From NCBI GenBank assembly GCA_031291755.1, contig JARLIK010000003.1, positions 1 through 64,000 of the forward strand: a DNA stretch of 64,000 nt, written 5' to 3'. Positions 35,643 through 47,223 of the stretch are shown one piece after another. A model generated the notes under the pieces. The model was given only the letters and a program-made list of their open reading frames with translations. It searched no databases and was not told where the DNA came from. This DNA comes from Acidocella sp. Lineage in GTDB: Bacteria; Pseudomonadota; Alphaproteobacteria; Acetobacterales; Acetobacteraceae. A program made the translations under genes and the position numbers. Position 1 is the stretch's first letter. Each line of letters opens with the position of its first letter.

Positions 35643-36134
35643 CTACCGGTACGGCGCGTCGAGTTCGAGGCGTTTGGCGAGTTCGGGTTCCCACCGGTCG
35701 CCGTTCGCCAGCAACTTTGCCTTGTTATACATCAGTTCTTCGCGAGTTTCGGTGGCAAATTCAAAGTTTGGGCCTTCAACAATCGCATCCACCGGACAGG
35801 CTTCCTCACACAGGCCGCAAAAAATGCATTTGGTCATGTCGATATCATAGCGTGTGGTACGGCGCGAGCCATCATCACGCGGCTCGGCCTCGATAGTGAT
35901 GGCCTGCGCCGGACACACCGCTTCACAAAGCTTGCAGGCAATGCAGCGTTCCTCGCCATTCGGGTAACGGCGCAGCGCATGCTCGCCCTTGAAGCGCGGG
36001 CTGATGGGGTTTTTCTCAAACGGATAGTTCAGCGTTGCTTTCGGCTTAAAGAATGTGCGCAACGTCAGCGCCATGCCGGAAACCAGTTCCGCCATCAGCA
36101 GCCCGCGTGCGGCGCGATCAAGTTTCATACTCAT
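35643..36134 (-). CDS. nuoI: NADH-quinone oxidoreductase subunit I
   Basis: The ferredoxin-like subunit of complex I with two 4Fe-4S clusters (N6a and N6b). The 163-residue protein has an amphipathic N-terminal helix and the two cysteine motifs [15 protein letters not shown] and [15 protein letters not shown], followed by [21 protein letters not shown], the alphaproteobacterial and mitochondrial form. It lies seven bases upstream of nuoJ. Confidence 0.97.
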   Translation of the reverse strand: MSMKLDRAARGLLMAELVSGMALTLRTFFKPKATLNYPFEKNPISPRFKGEHALRRYPNGEERCIACKLCEAVCPAQAITIEAEPRDDGSRRTTRYDIDMTKCIFCGLCEEACPVDAIVEGPNFEFATETREELMYNKAKLLANGDRWEPELAKRLELDAPYR

Positions 36135-36149
36135 GCCGCCCTCATTGTC

Positions 36150-37163
36150 TCAAGCATTTGGCAACCATCCGAAAACTTCCAGCACACCAGCCACCAGCAC
36201 CAGATAGCCGAGCGAAAGCGGTAGAAATACTTTCCAGCCCAGCGCCATCAACTGGTCATAGCGGTAGCGCGGGAATGTCGCCCGCACCCAAATGAAAGTG
36301 AACAGGCAGGCAAAGAGTTTCAGCAAAAACCACACAACGCCCGGCACCCAGGTAAAGGGCGCCAAGGGAATTGGTGACAACCATCCGCCCAGGAACAAAA
36401 TCGTGGTAGTGGCGCTGATCAAAATCATGTTGGCATATTCGCCGAGGAAGAACAGCGCAAAGCTCATCGCGCTATACTCCACGAAAAACCCTGCCACGAT
36501 TTCGGTCTCACCTTCCGCTAAATCAAACGGTGCCCGGTTGGTTTCCGCCAGGCCCGAGATGAAGAAAATCACGAACATCGGAAACAGCGGAATGGCGAAC
36601 CAGACATGGCGCTGCGCCATCACGATATCGTTCAGGTTCAGACTGCCGACACAAATCAGCACCGTGACAATCACAAACCCCATCGAGACTTCATAGGACA
36701 CCATCTGCGCGGCACTGCGCAGAGCACCCAGGAAGGCATATTTAGAATTACTCGCCCAGCCCGCGATGATAATTCCATAGACGCCAAGCGAGGAAATAGC
36801 GAGCAGGTACAAAATACCCACATTGATATTGGCGATCGCCCAATGGTCATTTACCGGAATCACCGCCCAGGCGACGACCGCGAGACCAAAGGTGATCATC
36901 GGCGCCATCATGAATAAAATCCGGTCCGAGCCGGCTGGAATGATGGTTTCCTTGAACATCATCTTCAGCGCGTCAGCGAACGGTTGCGCGAGACCAAACG
37001 GCCCCACCACGTTCGGGCCTTTGCGCAATTGAATGGCACCCATCACCTTGCGCTCAGCGTAGGTGAGGTACGCCACGCCAATCAGCAGCGGCACGATGAG
37101 CGCCAGAGATTTCAGCAAGGTCAGAATGACGAAGCCGATATCAGTGTCAAAAAACGCCATCAT
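36150..37163 (-). CDS. nuoH: NADH-quinone oxidoreductase subunit H
   Basis: The membrane subunit that forms much of the quinone chamber, 337 residues, eight helices. [77 protein letters not shown] with quinone-site acidic residues, and [20 protein letters not shown] are characteristic. It overlaps nuoG by four bases. Confidence 0.97.
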   Translation of the reverse strand: MMAFFDTDIGFVILTLLKSLALIVPLLIGVAYLTYAERKVMGAIQLRKGPNVVGPFGLAQPFADALKMMFKETIIPAGSDRILFMMAPMITFGLAVVAWAVIPVNDHWAIANINVGILYLLAISSLGVYGIIIAGWASNSKYAFLGALRSAAQMVSYEVSMGFVIVTVLICVGSLNLNDIVMAQRHVWFAIPLFPMFVIFFISGLAETNRAPFDLAEGETEIVAGFFVEYSAMSFALFFLGEYANMILISATTTILFLGGWLSPIPLAPFTWVPGVVWFLLKLFACLFTFIWVRATFPRYRYDQLMALGWKVFLPLSLGYLVLVAGVLEVFGWLPNA

Positions 37164-39205
37164 TCCGCGGCCTCCGCTTGGGTGCCGTAATGCGCCGCCA
37201 CACAGGCCGCCATGGTAGGGCTGGCACGGCTGATCGGGTCGGTCTGGTAATAATTATGCACCGCATTGATGAACGGCGCCGTGCCGATGGCCGCTGCGTT
37301 GCCGACGGGGCCTTCAAGATTGCTGCCAGCCAGCCGCCGAACTTCACCGATCTCACCAAAAATCGGGTTGGTCTGTATCAGCTGCGCCCGTAATTGCGCA
37401 AAATCATCATACGGCAGCGCATGCCCGATATAGGCACTGATCGCCCTTAAAATCCGCCAATCTTCCCGCGCATCACCAGGCGGGCTGACAGCCATGAAGC
37501 CAAATTGCGCACGGCCTTCGGTATTCACATAGGTGCCGGGCTTTTCAGTATAGGCAGCACCCGGCAGAATCACATCCGCCCGCGCCGCGCCCGCATCGCC
37601 GTGATGACCCTGATAAATCACGAAGGTCTCAGCACCAATTTTGGATGTTTCAAATTCATCCGCTGCCAGCAGCCACAGCACATCCACGCCGCCGCCTAGC
37701 ATCGCTGCGACGTTCTTGCCGCCAGTACCCGGCACAAACCCGAGGTCCAGAGCACCAACCCGTGCCGCCGCAGTGTGCAGCACATTAAAGCCGTGCCAGT
37801 CAACATTCAGCATATTATATTGCGCGGCCAGCGCCCATGCCGCCGCCAGCACCGCTGCGCCATCGTCGCGCTGCAACGCGCCTTGGCCCAAAATTATCAT
37901 TGGCTTCTTCGCGGTCCGCAGCTTATCCGCAAAGCTACCGAGCGCCTGCAAGCTCTCAGGCCCGCCACCGATATAGTCAAAACCGTAGGTCAGATCAGCC
38001 TCTTCACCAATCAACCCAACTGCCAGCCCGCCGCTCAACCAGCGTTTGCGAATCCGGGCATTCAGCACCGGTGCCTCGCGGCGCGGGTTGCTGCCGATGA
38101 TCAGCAACGCATCGGCTTCTTCAATCCCCGCAATGGTAGTATTAAACAAGTAAAATTCACGGCGCGTGGCATCAAGAGCTGCGCCATCCTGGCGGCAATC
38201 AATATTGGCCGAGCCCAGAGCCGCCATCATATCTTTCAGCGCCAGCATGCTCTCGGCATCGCACTGGTCTCCGGCAATCGCGCCGATGCGCTCGCCCGGT
38301 ACATTTTTCAATCTATCAGCAATCGCCGCAAACGCTTCTTCCCAGCTTGCCGCACGCAATTTGCCGTTTTCACGAATCCACGGGCGGTCCAGCCGGCGGC
38401 GCTTCAAGCCATCCACCGCAAAGCGCGACTTATCGCCCAGCCATTCCTCATTCACCGCGTCATTCACCCGCGGCAGAATCCGCAGCACTTCGGCACCACG
38501 CGCATCCACACGAATATTCGCACCCACAGCGTCAAACACGTCCACGCTATCAGTCTTTTTCAACTCCCAAGGCCGTGCCGTATAGGCATAGGGCTTCGAG
38601 GTCAGCGCGCCAACCGGGCAAAGATCAATGATATTACCGGAAAGTTCTGAACTCAGCGCCTTCTCAACATAGGTGCCCACTTGCATCGACTCACCGCGCG
38701 CGGTCGCCCCCAGTTCCGGCACACCGGCAACCTCCGTGGAGAAGCGTATGCAGCGCGTGCAATGAATGCAGCGCGTCATGGTAGTTTTTACCAACGGCCC
38801 CCAATCTGCCTGACCAACCGAGCGTTTGTTTTCATCATAACGCGAATAGCCGCGGCCATAGCCCACAGCCTCGTCTTGTAAATCGCATTCACCACCTTGG
38901 TCACAAATCGGGCAATCCAGCGGGTGGTTGACGAGCAGAAATTCCATCACGCCACGGCGTGCCTTGCGCACCATTTCAGTGTCAGTTTTGATCACCATAC
39001 CATCGCCCACCGGCTGCCCGCAGGAAGCCACCGGCTTTGGCATCTTCTCAATCTCTACCAGACACATCCGGCAATTACCGGCGATGGACAGCCGTTCATG
39101 GTAGCAAAAGCGCGGAATTTCCTTGCCCGCCGCTTCGCACGCCTGCAGCACGGAAGCGCCGTTGGCAACTTCGACTTCAATCCCGTCAACCGTAACCTTT
39201 GCCAT
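37160..39205 (-). CDS. nuoG: NADH-quinone oxidoreductase subunit G
   Basis: The large iron-sulfur subunit (75-kDa homologue), 681 residues. The N-terminal 2Fe-2S site ([19 protein letters not shown] and the following C-G-Q-P), the histidine-containing 4Fe-4S site ([19 protein letters not shown]) and a second 4Fe-4S site ([16 protein letters not shown]) are complete. A molybdopterin-oxidoreductase-like region without cofactor follows ([19 protein letters not shown] and later). The length agrees with the mitochondrial-type subunit and lacks the N7 cluster motif found in Escherichia coli. Confidence 0.96.
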   Translation of the reverse strand: MAKVTVDGIEVEVANGASVLQACEAAGKEIPRFCYHERLSIAGNCRMCLVEIEKMPKPVASCGQPVGDGMVIKTDTEMVRKARRGVMEFLLVNHPLDCPICDQGGECDLQDEAVGYGRGYSRYDENKRSVGQADWGPLVKTTMTRCIHCTRCIRFSTEVAGVPELGATARGESMQVGTYVEKALSSELSGNIIDLCPVGALTSKPYAYTARPWELKKTDSVDVFDAVGANIRVDARGAEVLRILPRVNDAVNEEWLGDKSRFAVDGLKRRRLDRPWIRENGKLRAASWEEAFAAIADRLKNVPGERIGAIAGDQCDAESMLALKDMMAALGSANIDCRQDGAALDATRREFYLFNTTIAGIEEADALLIIGSNPRREAPVLNARIRKRWLSGGLAVGLIGEEADLTYGFDYIGGGPESLQALGSFADKLRTAKKPMIILGQGALQRDDGAAVLAAAWALAAQYNMLNVDWHGFNVLHTAAARVGALDLGFVPGTGGKNVAAMLGGGVDVLWLLAADEFETSKIGAETFVIYQGHHGDAGAARADVILPGAAYTEKPGTYVNTEGRAQFGFMAVSPPGDAREDWRILRAISAYIGHALPYDDFAQLRAQLIQTNPIFGEIGEVRRLAGSNLEGPVGNAAAIGTAPFINAVHNYYQTDPISRASPTMAACVAAHYGTQAEAAE

Positions 39206-39208
39206 GAT

Positions 39209-40504
39209 CTATTCCGCCGCCTGCGCCAGCGCGTTACGCTGCTGCGCTTCAATAACCCGCTGTTCCACCAAAGGCCGGAATGCCCTGAGCAACCCCTGAA
39301 TCGGCCAGGCCGCCGCATCGCCAAACGCGCAAATCGTGTGGCCTTCAACCTGCCGTGTCACGGTTTCCAGTAAATCAATATCCGAAAGCTGTGCCTGACC
39401 ATCCACAATCCGCGCCATCATGCGCATCATCCAGCCGGTACCTTCCCGGCACGGCGTGCACTGGCCACAGCTTTCATGTTTGAAGAATTTCGAGAGCCGC
39501 CAAATGGCCTTGATCACATCAGCGGATTTATCCATCACGATCACCGCACCCGAGCCAAGCCCGCTGCGCACATCCTTCAGGCTGTCAAAATCCATCAGTA
39601 TGGTATCGCACATTTCCTTGTTCAAAATCGGCATCGAGGCGCCACCAGGAATTACCGCCTGCAAGTTGTCCCAGCCGCCGCGCACGCCACCGGCATATTT
39701 CTCAATCAAATCCTTGAGCGGAATGCCAAGCTCTTCCTCAACATTGCAGGGTGTATTCACATGGCCCGAAATGCAGAAAATCTTGGTGCCGGAATTTTTC
39801 GGACGGCCAAGCGCTGCAAACCACGGCGCGCCACGGCGCAAAATGGTGGGAATACCAGCAATGGTCTCAACATTATTCACCGTCGTCGGGCAACCATACA
39901 CACCCATCGCCGCCGGAAACGGTGGCTTCATGCGCGGCATGCCTTTTTTACCTTCAAGGCTTTCCAGCAACGCCGATTCTTCACCGCAAATATACGCACC
40001 CGCACCACGATGCACATGCAAATCGAAATCAAACCCGGAGCCCGCAGCATTCTTGCCAAGCAAACCCGCTTCATAGGCTTGCGCAATCGCGGCATTCAGC
40101 CGCACGGCTTCGTTATAATATTCGCCGCGAATATAAATATAGCCGGTATTCGCGCCCATCGCGAAACCTGCGATCAAACAACCTTCGATCAGCTTATGCG
40201 GCTCGTTCCTGATAATATCACGATCTTTACAGGTGCCCGGCTCGCTCTCGTCGGCATTCACCACCAAATAACTTGGGCGGCCATCGCTCTGCTTGGGCAT
40301 GAACGACCATTTCAAGCCGGTCGGGAAGCCAGCACCACCGCGGCCACGCATGCCGGAAGTTTTCACCTCCTCGATAATCGCATCGCGTCCGCGCGCCAGA
40401 ATTTCGGTAATACCGTCCCAATCACCACGCGCCTTTGCAGCCCCCAGCTTCCAATCCTGCAAGCCGTAGAGATTTTGATAGATCCTGTCTTTATCGCTCA
40501 GCAT
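39209..40504 (-). CDS. nuoF: NADH-quinone oxidoreductase subunit F
   Basis: The NADH- and FMN-binding subunit (51-kDa homologue), 431 residues. [17 protein letters not shown] is the NADH-binding loop, [18 protein letters not shown] the FMN site, [19 protein letters not shown] a further signature, and [15 protein letters not shown] with the later C (TICAFGDAA) holds the N3 4Fe-4S cluster. Three bases separate it from nuoE. Confidence 0.97.
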   Translation of the reverse strand: MLSDKDRIYQNLYGLQDWKLGAAKARGDWDGITEILARGRDAIIEEVKTSGMRGRGGAGFPTGLKWSFMPKQSDGRPSYLVVNADESEPGTCKDRDIIRNEPHKLIEGCLIAGFAMGANTGYIYIRGEYYNEAVRLNAAIAQAYEAGLLGKNAAGSGFDFDLHVHRGAGAYICGEESALLESLEGKKGMPRMKPPFPAAMGVYGCPTTVNNVETIAGIPTILRRGAPWFAALGRPKNSGTKIFCISGHVNTPCNVEEELGIPLKDLIEKYAGGVRGGWDNLQAVIPGGASMPILNKEMCDTILMDFDSLKDVRSGLGSGAVIVMDKSADVIKAIWRLSKFFKHESCGQCTPCREGTGWMMRMMARIVDGQAQLSDIDLLETVTRQVEGHTICAFGDAAAWPIQGLLRAFRPLVEQRVIEAQQRNALAQAAE

Positions 40505-40507
40505 CTC

Positions 40508-41131
40508 TCACTCCGCCGGTTCAGTGGTGGGCAGCAGCGCGGTCAAGCCGGTCGCAGGCGCCGAGCCACTGCGGCCCGCCGTGGAGCCCGCCGGAGGCAG
40601 CGCACCGCCCGCCTTCAAATCTCCCAGAAGCACTTCGGTACGCACGCCATCCATATCTTCGAAATAATCATCATTGATCTGCAAAATCGGCGCATTCACA
40701 CAGGCACCCAGACATTCCACTTCGCTCATGGTGAACAAACCATTTGCACTGGTCTCACCAAACTCTGAGATCCCCGCTTGGCTTTTGCACGCGGCAACCA
40801 CATCATCCGAGCCGCGCAACCAGCACGGCGTGGTGGTGCAAACCTGCAAATGATATTTGCCCACTGGCTTGGTGTTATACATCAAATAAAATGTGGCGAC
40901 TTCATAAACCCGGATCGGTGCCATACCGAGCCGTTTCGCTATCACATCCATAGCCACGCGCGGCACCCAGGCGGAGCCGGTATGGCGTGCCATCTGCCGT
41001 TGCGCGATATCCAAAAGCGGCATCACCGCACTGGCCTGCTTGCCCATCGGATAATGTGCAATTGCCGCCGTTACCAAAGCCTCGGCTTCAGTATCAAATT
41101 CAAAACTCTTTGGTTCAGCCTGCGTATTCAT
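40508..41131 (-). CDS. nuoE: NADH-quinone oxidoreductase subunit E
   Basis: The 24-kDa-homologue thioredoxin-fold subunit with the N1a 2Fe-2S cluster, 207 residues. [19 protein letters not shown] provides two cysteines and [24 protein letters not shown] the other two. The C-terminal 40 residues are a Gly/Ala/Pro-rich tail ([26 protein letters not shown]) as in many alphaproteobacteria. Overlaps nuoD by four bases. Confidence 0.97.
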   Translation of the reverse strand: MNTQAEPKSFEFDTEAEALVTAAIAHYPMGKQASAVMPLLDIAQRQMARHTGSAWVPRVAMDVIAKRLGMAPIRVYEVATFYLMYNTKPVGKYHLQVCTTTPCWLRGSDDVVAACKSQAGISEFGETSANGLFTMSEVECLGACVNAPILQINDDYFEDMDGVRTEVLLGDLKAGGALPPAGSTAGRSGSAPATGLTALLPTTEPAE

Positions 41132-42330
41132 CGATCAATTTCACCGAACACAAAATCAAGAGACCCGATAATCGCCACCACGTCTGCCAGCATATGGCCG
41201 CGCGATAGTTTATCGAGCGTCTGCAAATGCGAAAATCCAGTCGAGCGAATTTTGCAGCGATACGGCCGGTTGGTGCCATCCGCCACCAGATAAACGCCAA
41301 ACTCACCCTTCGGCGCTTCAACCACTGTATAGGTGGCGCCGGCCGGCACATGATAGCCTTCCGTGTAGAGTTTGAAGTGATGGATCAGCGCTTCCATCGA
41401 ATGTTTCATCTCGGCACGTTTCGGCGGCGTGAATTTCGGATCCTGCACCTTCACCGGACCTGGTTGAATTTTCGTCAGCGCCTGACTGACAATTTTCACA
41501 CTCTCGCGCATCTCGGCAATACGGACCAGATAGCGGTCGTAGCAGTCACCACGCAAACCCACCGGAATGTCAAACTCAACCTCAGCATATTTATCGTATG
41601 GCTGCGCCCGGCGTAAATCCCACGCCACACCGCAGGCACGCAAGTTTGGCCCCGAAAATCCCCAGGCCAGTGCATCCTTGGCCGAAATCACGCCAATATC
41701 CACCACCCGCTGCTTCCATATCCGGTTGCCGGTCAACAGAGTTTCCAGCTTATCTATAAATTTCGGAAACTCGCCGCACCAAGCTGTAAGTTCAGCCTCC
41801 ATGCCAGCCGGTAAATCCTTGGCCACCCCACCAGGGCGGAAATAATTGGCGTGAAACCGTGCGCCTGAGGCCGCTTCATGAAATTCCAGCAGCTTCTCGC
41901 GTTCCTCATAGCCCCACAGGCCCGGCGTCAACGCGCCGCAATCCAGTGCAAAACTAGCAAGGCTGAGCAGATGATTCAAAACCCGCGTGAGTTCCGCAAA
42001 AATCACCCGAATCCACTGCGCCCGCTCCGGCGCGGTGATGCCCAGCAATTTTTCGGTGGCCAAGGCAAACGCATATTCGCAAGCCAGCGGCGAAACATAA
42101 TCCAGCCGGTCAAAATACGGCACCGCCTGCATGTAGCTTTTATATTCAATCAGCTTTTCGGTGCCCCGGTGCAACAGCCCGATATGCGGGTCAGCCCGGG
42201 TCACCACCTCGCCATCCATCTCCAGAATCAGCCGCAGCACGCCATGCGCCGCCGGATGCTGGGGACCAAAATTGATGGTGTGACTGTCAATCTCGATGGT
42301 TTTGGAAACCGATGGCAAAATCTGGTCCAT
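41128..42330 (-). CDS. nuoD: NADH-quinone oxidoreductase subunit D
   Basis: The 49-kDa-homologue subunit that lines the quinone site, 400 residues and not fused to nuo[23 protein letters not shown] with the quinone-site histidine, [41 protein letters not shown] and the C-terminal [10 protein letters not shown] are fully conserved. Confidence 0.97.
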   Translation of the reverse strand: MDQILPSVSKTIEIDSHTINFGPQHPAAHGVLRLILEMDGEVVTRADPHIGLLHRGTEKLIEYKSYMQAVPYFDRLDYVSPLACEYAFALATEKLLGITAPERAQWIRVIFAELTRVLNHLLSLASFALDCGALTPGLWGYEEREKLLEFHEAASGARFHANYFRPGGVAKDLPAGMEAELTAWCGEFPKFIDKLETLLTGNRIWKQRVVDIGVISAKDALAWGFSGPNLRACGVAWDLRRAQPYDKYAEVEFDIPVGLRGDCYDRYLVRIAEMRESVKIVSQALTKIQPGPVKVQDPKFTPPKRAEMKHSMEALIHHFKLYTEGYHVPAGATYTVVEAPKGEFGVYLVADGTNRPYRCKIRSTGFSHLQTLDKLSRGHMLADVVAIIGSLDFVFGEIDR

Positions 42331-42333
42331 CTC

Positions 42334-42942
42334 TCAGCCCCGCGCCTTTTCATCGCCGGGCAGCGTGGTCATAGCTTCCCAGGGTGAAAGAAAGTCAAAA
42401 TTACGAAACTCCTGCGTGAGCTTCACTTTTTCATAAACGATCGCTTTGCGCTCATCATCGTACCGCACTTCCAGATAACCGGTCAGCGGAAAATCCTTGC
42501 GCAGCGGATGACCTTCAAAACCGTAATCTGAAACGATGCGGCGATGATCGGCCAGCCCGTCAAAGGCAATCCCGAACAGATCCCAAACCTCGCGCTCCCA
42601 CCAGGTCGCACTCGGCCAAAGCCCGGTCACGGATGGCATCGCAACACCATCAGCCACCGGCACAATCAGCCGCAGCCTCGCATTACGGGTAACGGAGAGT
42701 AAATTATATACCATCTCGAAACGCAGAGGGCGCTCTGGCCAATCCACGCCGCAAATATCCATCACCTGCGCAAAGCCGTGCGCATCACGCAACTCCTGGC
42801 AAAGGCTTAACAGGGCTGACGGCGTGGTGTGCGCCACCAGCGCCCCAAGCTCGCGCACCACATTTGTTACGCCTGGCAGAGCCGCTACGGCCTGCAGCGC
42901 TTCATCAACCGGTGCGGCCGGTTCCACGACCTCATCAGCCAC
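42334..42942 (-). CDS. nuoC: NADH-quinone oxidoreductase subunit C
   Basis: The 30-kDa-homologue subunit. The GTG at 42942 is chosen as start; it overlaps the nuoB stop by eight bases, while the longer open frame to 43104 runs inside nuoB and is not protein-like. This gives 202 residues. [46 protein letters not shown] and the [18 protein letters not shown]-type stretch (here [18 protein letters not shown]) are diagnostic. Confidence 0.94.
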   Translation of the reverse strand: MADEVVEPAAPVDEALQAVAALPGVTNVVRELGALVAHTTPSALLSLCQELRDAHGFAQVMDICGVDWPERPLRFEMVYNLLSVTRNARLRLIVPVADGVAMPSVTGLWPSATWWEREVWDLFGIAFDGLADHRRIVSDYGFEGHPLRKDFPLTGYLEVRYDDERKAIVYEKVKLTQEFRNFDFLSPWEAMTTLPGDEKARG

Positions 42943-43489
42943 GGAGAATCGTCCCGGTGCGGCGGATTTTTTTCTGCAATTGCATGATTCCGTAAACCAA
43001 AGCCTCAGCAGTGGGCGGGCAGCCCGGCACGTAAATATCCACCGGCACCACCCGGTCGCAGCCGCGCACCACTGAATAGGAATAATGATAATAGCCGCCA
43101 CCATTGGCGCAGCTACCCATCGAAATCACCCAACGCGGCTCGGGCATCTGGTCATACACTTTGCGCAAGGCTGGTGCCATTTTATTGGTCAGTGTACCGG
43201 CCACGATCATCACGTCGCTCTGACGCGGGCTGGCGCGCGGAATGATGCCGAATCGGTCGAGGTCGTAGCGCGGCATGTAGGCGTGGATCATTTCAATCGC
43301 GCAGCAGGCCAGCCCGAAGGTCATCGGCCACAAGCTGCCGGTGCGCGCCCAGTTCACCATTTTATCGAGGTTCGCCACCACGAAGCCCTTGCCGGCGATC
43401 TCGCCCGTAATGCCCCTGATCACGGCATCCTGGGCATCGCCCGGCGGCAATGCGTCACGGTTCCAGGCTAAATTTGCGGAATCGCTCAC
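42935..43489 (-). CDS. nuoB: NADH-quinone oxidoreductase subunit B
   Basis: The PSST-homologue subunit with the N2 4Fe-4S cluster next to the quinone site. The GTG at 43489 follows a GGGAG site and the nuoA stop; an ATG-less extension to 43525 would overlap nuoA. The protein has 184 residues. Cluster cysteines are in [20 protein letters not shown] and [10 protein letters not shown]. Confidence 0.95.
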   Translation of the reverse strand: MSDSANLAWNRDALPPGDAQDAVIRGITGEIAGKGFVVANLDKMVNWARTGSLWPMTFGLACCAIEMIHAYMPRYDLDRFGIIPRASPRQSDVMIVAGTLTNKMAPALRKVYDQMPEPRWVISMGSCANGGGYYHYSYSVVRGCDRVVPVDIYVPGCPPTAEALVYGIMQLQKKIRRTGTILRG

Positions 43490-43494
43490 CGGCT

Positions 43495-43860
43495 CTACTC
43501 CCAATCCAAGGCGCCCTTGCTCCACTCATAGATGAAGCCAACGGTCAAAACGGCAAGGAAGCCCAGCATCGAGAAAAACCCGAGCAACCCAATCCGCGAC
43601 AGGCTGACAGCCCAAGGGAACAAAAACGCCACTTCGATGTCAAATATAATGAAAAGAATGGCCACCAGGTAAAACCGCACGTCAAACTTGCGCCGTGCGT
43701 CGTCAAACGCCTCGAAGCCGCATTCATAGGGCGATAATTTGGCAGCGTAGGGCTTCTGGTGGGCGATAAAAATCGACCCGACGACGAAAGCAACGCCCAG
43801 CAGGGCGGCGATCGCCACAAATACCAGGATGGGAAAATATTGCGTGAGAACTGGCTGCAA
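43495..43860 (-). CDS. nuoA: NADH-quinone oxidoreductase subunit A
   Basis: A three-helix membrane subunit of complex I. The TTG at 43860 is chosen as start because AGGAG lies eight bases before it and the result is 121 residues, the usual family length; an open frame to 43923 exists but adds a basic, unconserved stretch. [43 protein letters not shown] is the family block with the acidic quinone-tunnel residues. It is the first gene of the 14-gene operon, with its promoter probably between it and the tRNA-Asp gene. Confidence 0.93.
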   Translation of the reverse strand: MQPVLTQYFPILVFVAIAALLGVAFVVGSIFIAHQKPYAAKLSPYECGFEAFDDARRKFDVRFYLVAILFIIFDIEVAFLFPWAVSLSRIGLLGFFSMLGFLAVLTVGFIYEWSKGALDWE

Positions 43861-43970
43861 CGCGTCTCTCCTGCTCCTGAACCGGGTCAAAAACCAAACA
43901 AGTCTCCTGTCGCACCGCAACAAGGCCCGGTCAAGGTTAGTTCTACGGCTAAATTGACGATGCTGATGCG

Positions 43971-44047
<77 letters not shown>

Positions 44048-44096
44048 ATTACAGCGTGACGGCGGTTTAGTGCCCCCCGGCACACAGGTCAAGCGT

Positions 44097-44130
44097 GCAG
44101 AGAAAATGAAAAGGGGGCAGAGAAAATGAA
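44097..44130. repeat. Tandem repeat between the tRNA genes
   Basis: GCAGAGAAAATGAA occurs at 44097-44110 and again at 44117-44130, a 20-base period. On the minus strand this is a T-rich stretch downstream of tRNA-Val, so it may help end or process the tRNA transcript. No other role is evident. Confidence 0.4.
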
Positions 44131-44136
44131 GGGGTA

Positions 44137-44208
44137 TAGGCGATGACGGGTTTGAACCGCCGACCCTCTCGGTGTAAACGAGACGCTCTACCGCTGAGCT
44201 AATCGCCC
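44137..44208 (-). tRNA. tRNA-Val (TAC)
   Basis: The minus strand gives a cloverleaf of about 72 bases: acceptor GGGCGAT/ATCGCCT, D-arm TAGCTCAGCGGTAGAGC, anticodon stem TCTCG/CGAGA with loop TTTACAC (anticodon TAC), T-loop TTCAAAC. The CCA end is not encoded, unlike the neighbouring tRNA-Asp. Confidence 0.93.
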
Positions 44209-44272
44209 TGAAAATCCAGAAAAAATCAGGAAGTTAGCGAACCAACCCCCTGATCGCATAGAACACTGGCTA

Positions 44273-44545
44273 TTAGTTAACGGCGTCTTTTAACGTCTTG
44301 CCAGCCTTGAAGCGCACAGCGGTCGAGGCCGGAATGTCGATCTCGTCGCCGGTACGCGGGTTGCGGCCCTTGGAAGCTTCACGGTCCACAGTTGCAAATG
44401 TGCCAAAGCCGACGAGGCGGACTTCAACTTTCTGCTTCAACGAACCCTCAATCGCGCCGAACACGGCATCGACAACTTCCGCAGCCTTGGCTTTAGAAAT
44501 TTCGGTTTTCTCTGCCACAGCGGCAATTAAATCCATTTTGTTCAC
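44273..44545 (-). CDS. hup: HU-family DNA-binding protein
   Basis: The histone-like HU protein bends and compacts DNA. The 90-residue protein has the N-terminal helices (MNKMDLIAAVAEKTEISKAKAAEVVDAVFGAI), the LVGFGTFATVDREASKGRNPRTGDEIDIPA arm region with the intercalating proline in RNPRTG, and VRFKAGKTLKDAVN at the end. It lies downstream of lon, as in many alphaproteobacteria. Confidence 0.95.
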   Translation of the reverse strand: MNKMDLIAAVAEKTEISKAKAAEVVDAVFGAIEGSLKQKVEVRLVGFGTFATVDREASKGRNPRTGDEIDIPASTAVRFKAGKTLKDAVN

Positions 44546-44684
44546 AGTAAAGTCTCCCTGTTATCGTTCATCAAAATCATTCGCACGTTCGAATAACCAA
44601 ATTGGTCTCTGCGAACAAGGCCACCAACCGTGCCCAAGCCGCGCAGAGTACCGAATTTGGCCGCTTTCAGTCAATTATTGCCAA

Positions 44685-47099
44685 TTAGTGAGGCAGAGAT
44701 GCCGTCCTCGCATCGCCAGGTGCCGCGGCAATTTCGTCAGGCTTTTCTTCCCAGATGATCGCTTCCGGCTGGCGCGACAATGCCAAGGCAATCACCTCAT
44801 CCACATGCGATACGGGGATGATATGTAAGCCTTTTTTGACATTATCCGGAATCTCGATGAGGTCTTTTTCGTTATCCTTGGGGATAATGACCGTCGTGAT
44901 TCCTGCCCGCAAAGCCGCCAGCAATTTCTCCTTCAAACCACCAATCGGCAACACCCGGCCGCGCAGGGTAATTTCGCCGGTCATCGCAATATCCCGGCGA
45001 ATCGGGATATTTGTGATGGCGCTGACGATCGATGTCGCCATCGCAATGCCGGCTGAAGGCCCATCCTTAGGCGTCGCACCTTCCGGTACGTGCACATGAA
45101 TGTCCCGCTTATCGAAGAAGGGCGGCTTGATGCCGAACTGGGTGGCGCGCGAGCGGATATACGAATACGCCGCCGCCACACTCTCCTGCATCACATCACC
45201 CAGCTTGCCGGTTTGCTTGATGGTCCCCTTTCCCGGCAGCAGCAGACTCTCAATGGTGAGAATCTCGCCCCCTACCTCGGTCCAGGCCAAACCAGTCACA
45301 ACCCCGACCATGTCCTCAGCCTCGGTCTCGCCGTAGCGGAACCGCGGCACGCCGGAGAATTTCTCCAGGTTCTTTTTGGTGATCGCGACCTTCTTGACCT
45401 TGGAAGTGACAATTTCCTTCACCGCCTTGCGGGCGAGGTTGGCAATCTCACGCTCCAAATTCCGCACACCCGCTTCGCGCGTATAGGTACGGATCAATTC
45501 GTGCAAAGCTTCATCGCTGATCGACCATTCATCCGGCTTCAGCCCATGCGCTTCACCTTGCTTGTTCACCAGATGGCGCTTGGCAATTTGAACCTTCTCA
45601 TCCTCGGTGTAGCCGGGAATTCGAATGATCTCCATGCGGTCAAGCAACGGCTGCGGCATCTTCAATGTGTTTGCGGTGGTGACAAACATCACGTCCGAGA
45701 GGTCATAATCAACTTCCAGATAATGATCCGCGAAAGTCGAATTCTGCTCAGGGTCCAGCACCTCGAGCAGCGCCGAGGACGGATCACCCCGCCAATCATT
45801 GCCTAGCTTGTCGATTTCATCAAGCAAAAACAGTGGGTTAGAGGTTTTTGCCTTCTTCATCCCCTGGATCACCTTACCCGGCATCGAGCCGATATAGGTG
45901 CGCCGGTGACCACGAATCTCAGCCTCATCACGCACGCCGCCCAGCGACATCCGCACGAAATTGCGGCCGGTAGCCTTGGCGACGGATTTTCCAAGCGAAG
46001 TTTTACCCACACCCGGCGGGCCGACGAGGCAGAGAATCGCCCCTCGCAGTTTCGGGCTGCGCGACTGCACGGCCAGATACTCGATGATCCGCTCCTTGAC
46101 CTTCTCCAGACCATAATGGTCCTCGTTCAGAATCCGCTCAGCCTCCAGCACATCATTCTTGATCTTGCTGCGCTTCTTCCACGGAATCCCCAGAACCCAG
46201 TCGAGATAATTGCGCACCACGGTGGCTTCCGCACTCATCGGGCTCATGCTGCGCAGCTTCTTCAACTCTGACAGCGCCTTCTCGCGGGCTTCCTTGGAAA
46301 GCTTGGTGGCCTTGATCTTGGCTTCCAGCTCGGCGGTCTCATCCTTGCCGTCCTCGCCCTCGCCCAGCTCCTTTTGAATGGCCTTCAGCTGCTCATTCAA
46401 ATAATATTCGCGCTGGGTCTTCTCCATCTGGCGCTTCACCCGGTTGCGAATTTTCTTCTCAACCTGCAGCACGCCGATTTCGGATTCCATATGGCTGAAC
46501 ACCCGCTCCAGCCGCTCGGCGGTGGTGTCGATTTCCAGCAGTTCCTGCTTATCGGAAATCTTCAACCCCAGATGGCTGGCAACGGTATCAGCCAGCTTGG
46601 AGGGGTCGTCGATCTGGTTGACCGAGACCAGCACTTCCGGCGCGATCTTCTTGTTCAGCTTGATGTATTGCTCAAACTGCGAGACCACGGTGCGGGCCAG
46701 CGCCTCGAGTTCCTTGCTGTCATCCGGCTTCTCTTCAAGGTTTTCATAATAGACCTCGAAATAGGCCTCAGTTTCCTTGAAATCGGTGATCCGGGCGCGG
46801 CGCACACCTTCAACCAGCACCTTCACGGTACCGTCCGGCAGCTTCAACAACTGCAAAATGGTCGAAACAGTGCCGACCTTATAAATATCGTCCGCCGAGG
46901 GATCGTCCTGGGCGGCATTCTTCTGGGCTACCAGGAGGATCTGCTTATCCTCCTTCATCACTGTTTCCAGCGCCCGCACCGACTTATCGCGACCGACAAA
47001 CAGCGGCACGATCATGTGCGGAAACACGACAATGTCGCGTAATGGCAAAACCGCCAGAGTCTCAGCTAGCTCAGGCGTTGGGCGTTCAGCTTCAGGCAT
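44685..47099 (-). CDS. lon: ATP-dependent protease Lon
   Basis: This AAA+ serine protease of 804 residues has a complete domain order: N-terminal substrate domain ([24 protein letters not shown]), coiled-coil, ATPase with Walker [14 protein letters not shown] and Walker [11 protein letters not shown], and the C-terminal protease domain with the catalytic serine in [12 protein letters not shown] and the lysine in [15 protein letters not shown]. It degrades damaged proteins and, in alphaproteobacteria, cell-cycle regulators such as CcrM. It lies about 125 bases behind clpX. Confidence 0.97.
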   Translation of the reverse strand: MPEAERPTPELAETLAVLPLRDIVVFPHMIVPLFVGRDKSVRALETVMKEDKQILLVAQKNAAQDDPSADDIYKVGTVSTILQLLKLPDGTVKVLVEGVRRARITDFKETEAYFEVYYENLEEKPDDSKELEALARTVVSQFEQYIKLNKKIAPEVLVSVNQIDDPSKLADTVASHLGLKISDKQELLEIDTTAERLERVFSHMESEIGVLQVEKKIRNRVKRQMEKTQREYYLNEQLKAIQKELGEGEDGKDETAELEAKIKATKLSKEAREKALSELKKLRSMSPMSAEATVVRNYLDWVLGIPWKKRSKIKNDVLEAERILNEDHYGLEKVKERIIEYLAVQSRSPKLRGAILCLVGPPGVGKTSLGKSVAKATGRNFVRMSLGGVRDEAEIRGHRRTYIGSMPGKVIQGMKKAKTSNPLFLLDEIDKLGNDWRGDPSSALLEVLDPEQNSTFADHYLEVDYDLSDVMFVTTANTLKMPQPLLDRMEIIRIPGYTEDEKVQIAKRHLVNKQGEAHGLKPDEWSISDEALHELIRTYTREAGVRNLEREIANLARKAVKEIVTSKVKKVAITKKNLEKFSGVPRFRYGETEAEDMVGVVTGLAWTEVGGEILTIESLLLPGKGTIKQTGKLGDVMQESVAAAYSYIRSRATQFGIKPPFFDKRDIHVHVPEGATPKDGPSAGIAMATSIVSAITNIPIRRDIAMTGEITLRGRVLPIGGLKEKLLAALRAGITTVIIPKDNEKDLIEIPDNVKKGLHIIPVSHVDEVIALALSRQPEAIIWEEKPDEIAAAPGDARTASLPH

Positions 47100-47223
47100 G
47101 ATAAATTCCTATCACTCACAAAGACCGCCCTAAAAGGCACGATCCAAGGTGCCGGGTAATCCGGCCACATGCAATATATCGGCAAGCTTGGCGCTACACG
47201 CAAGCCCCGCCGTCGGCAAGGAT

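Noticed and set aside
39476-40768. A 430-codon open frame on the plus strand opposite nuoF and nuoE
   Set aside because: Its composition is rich in His, Arg and Thr without any motif, and it is a shadow of strongly conserved genes.
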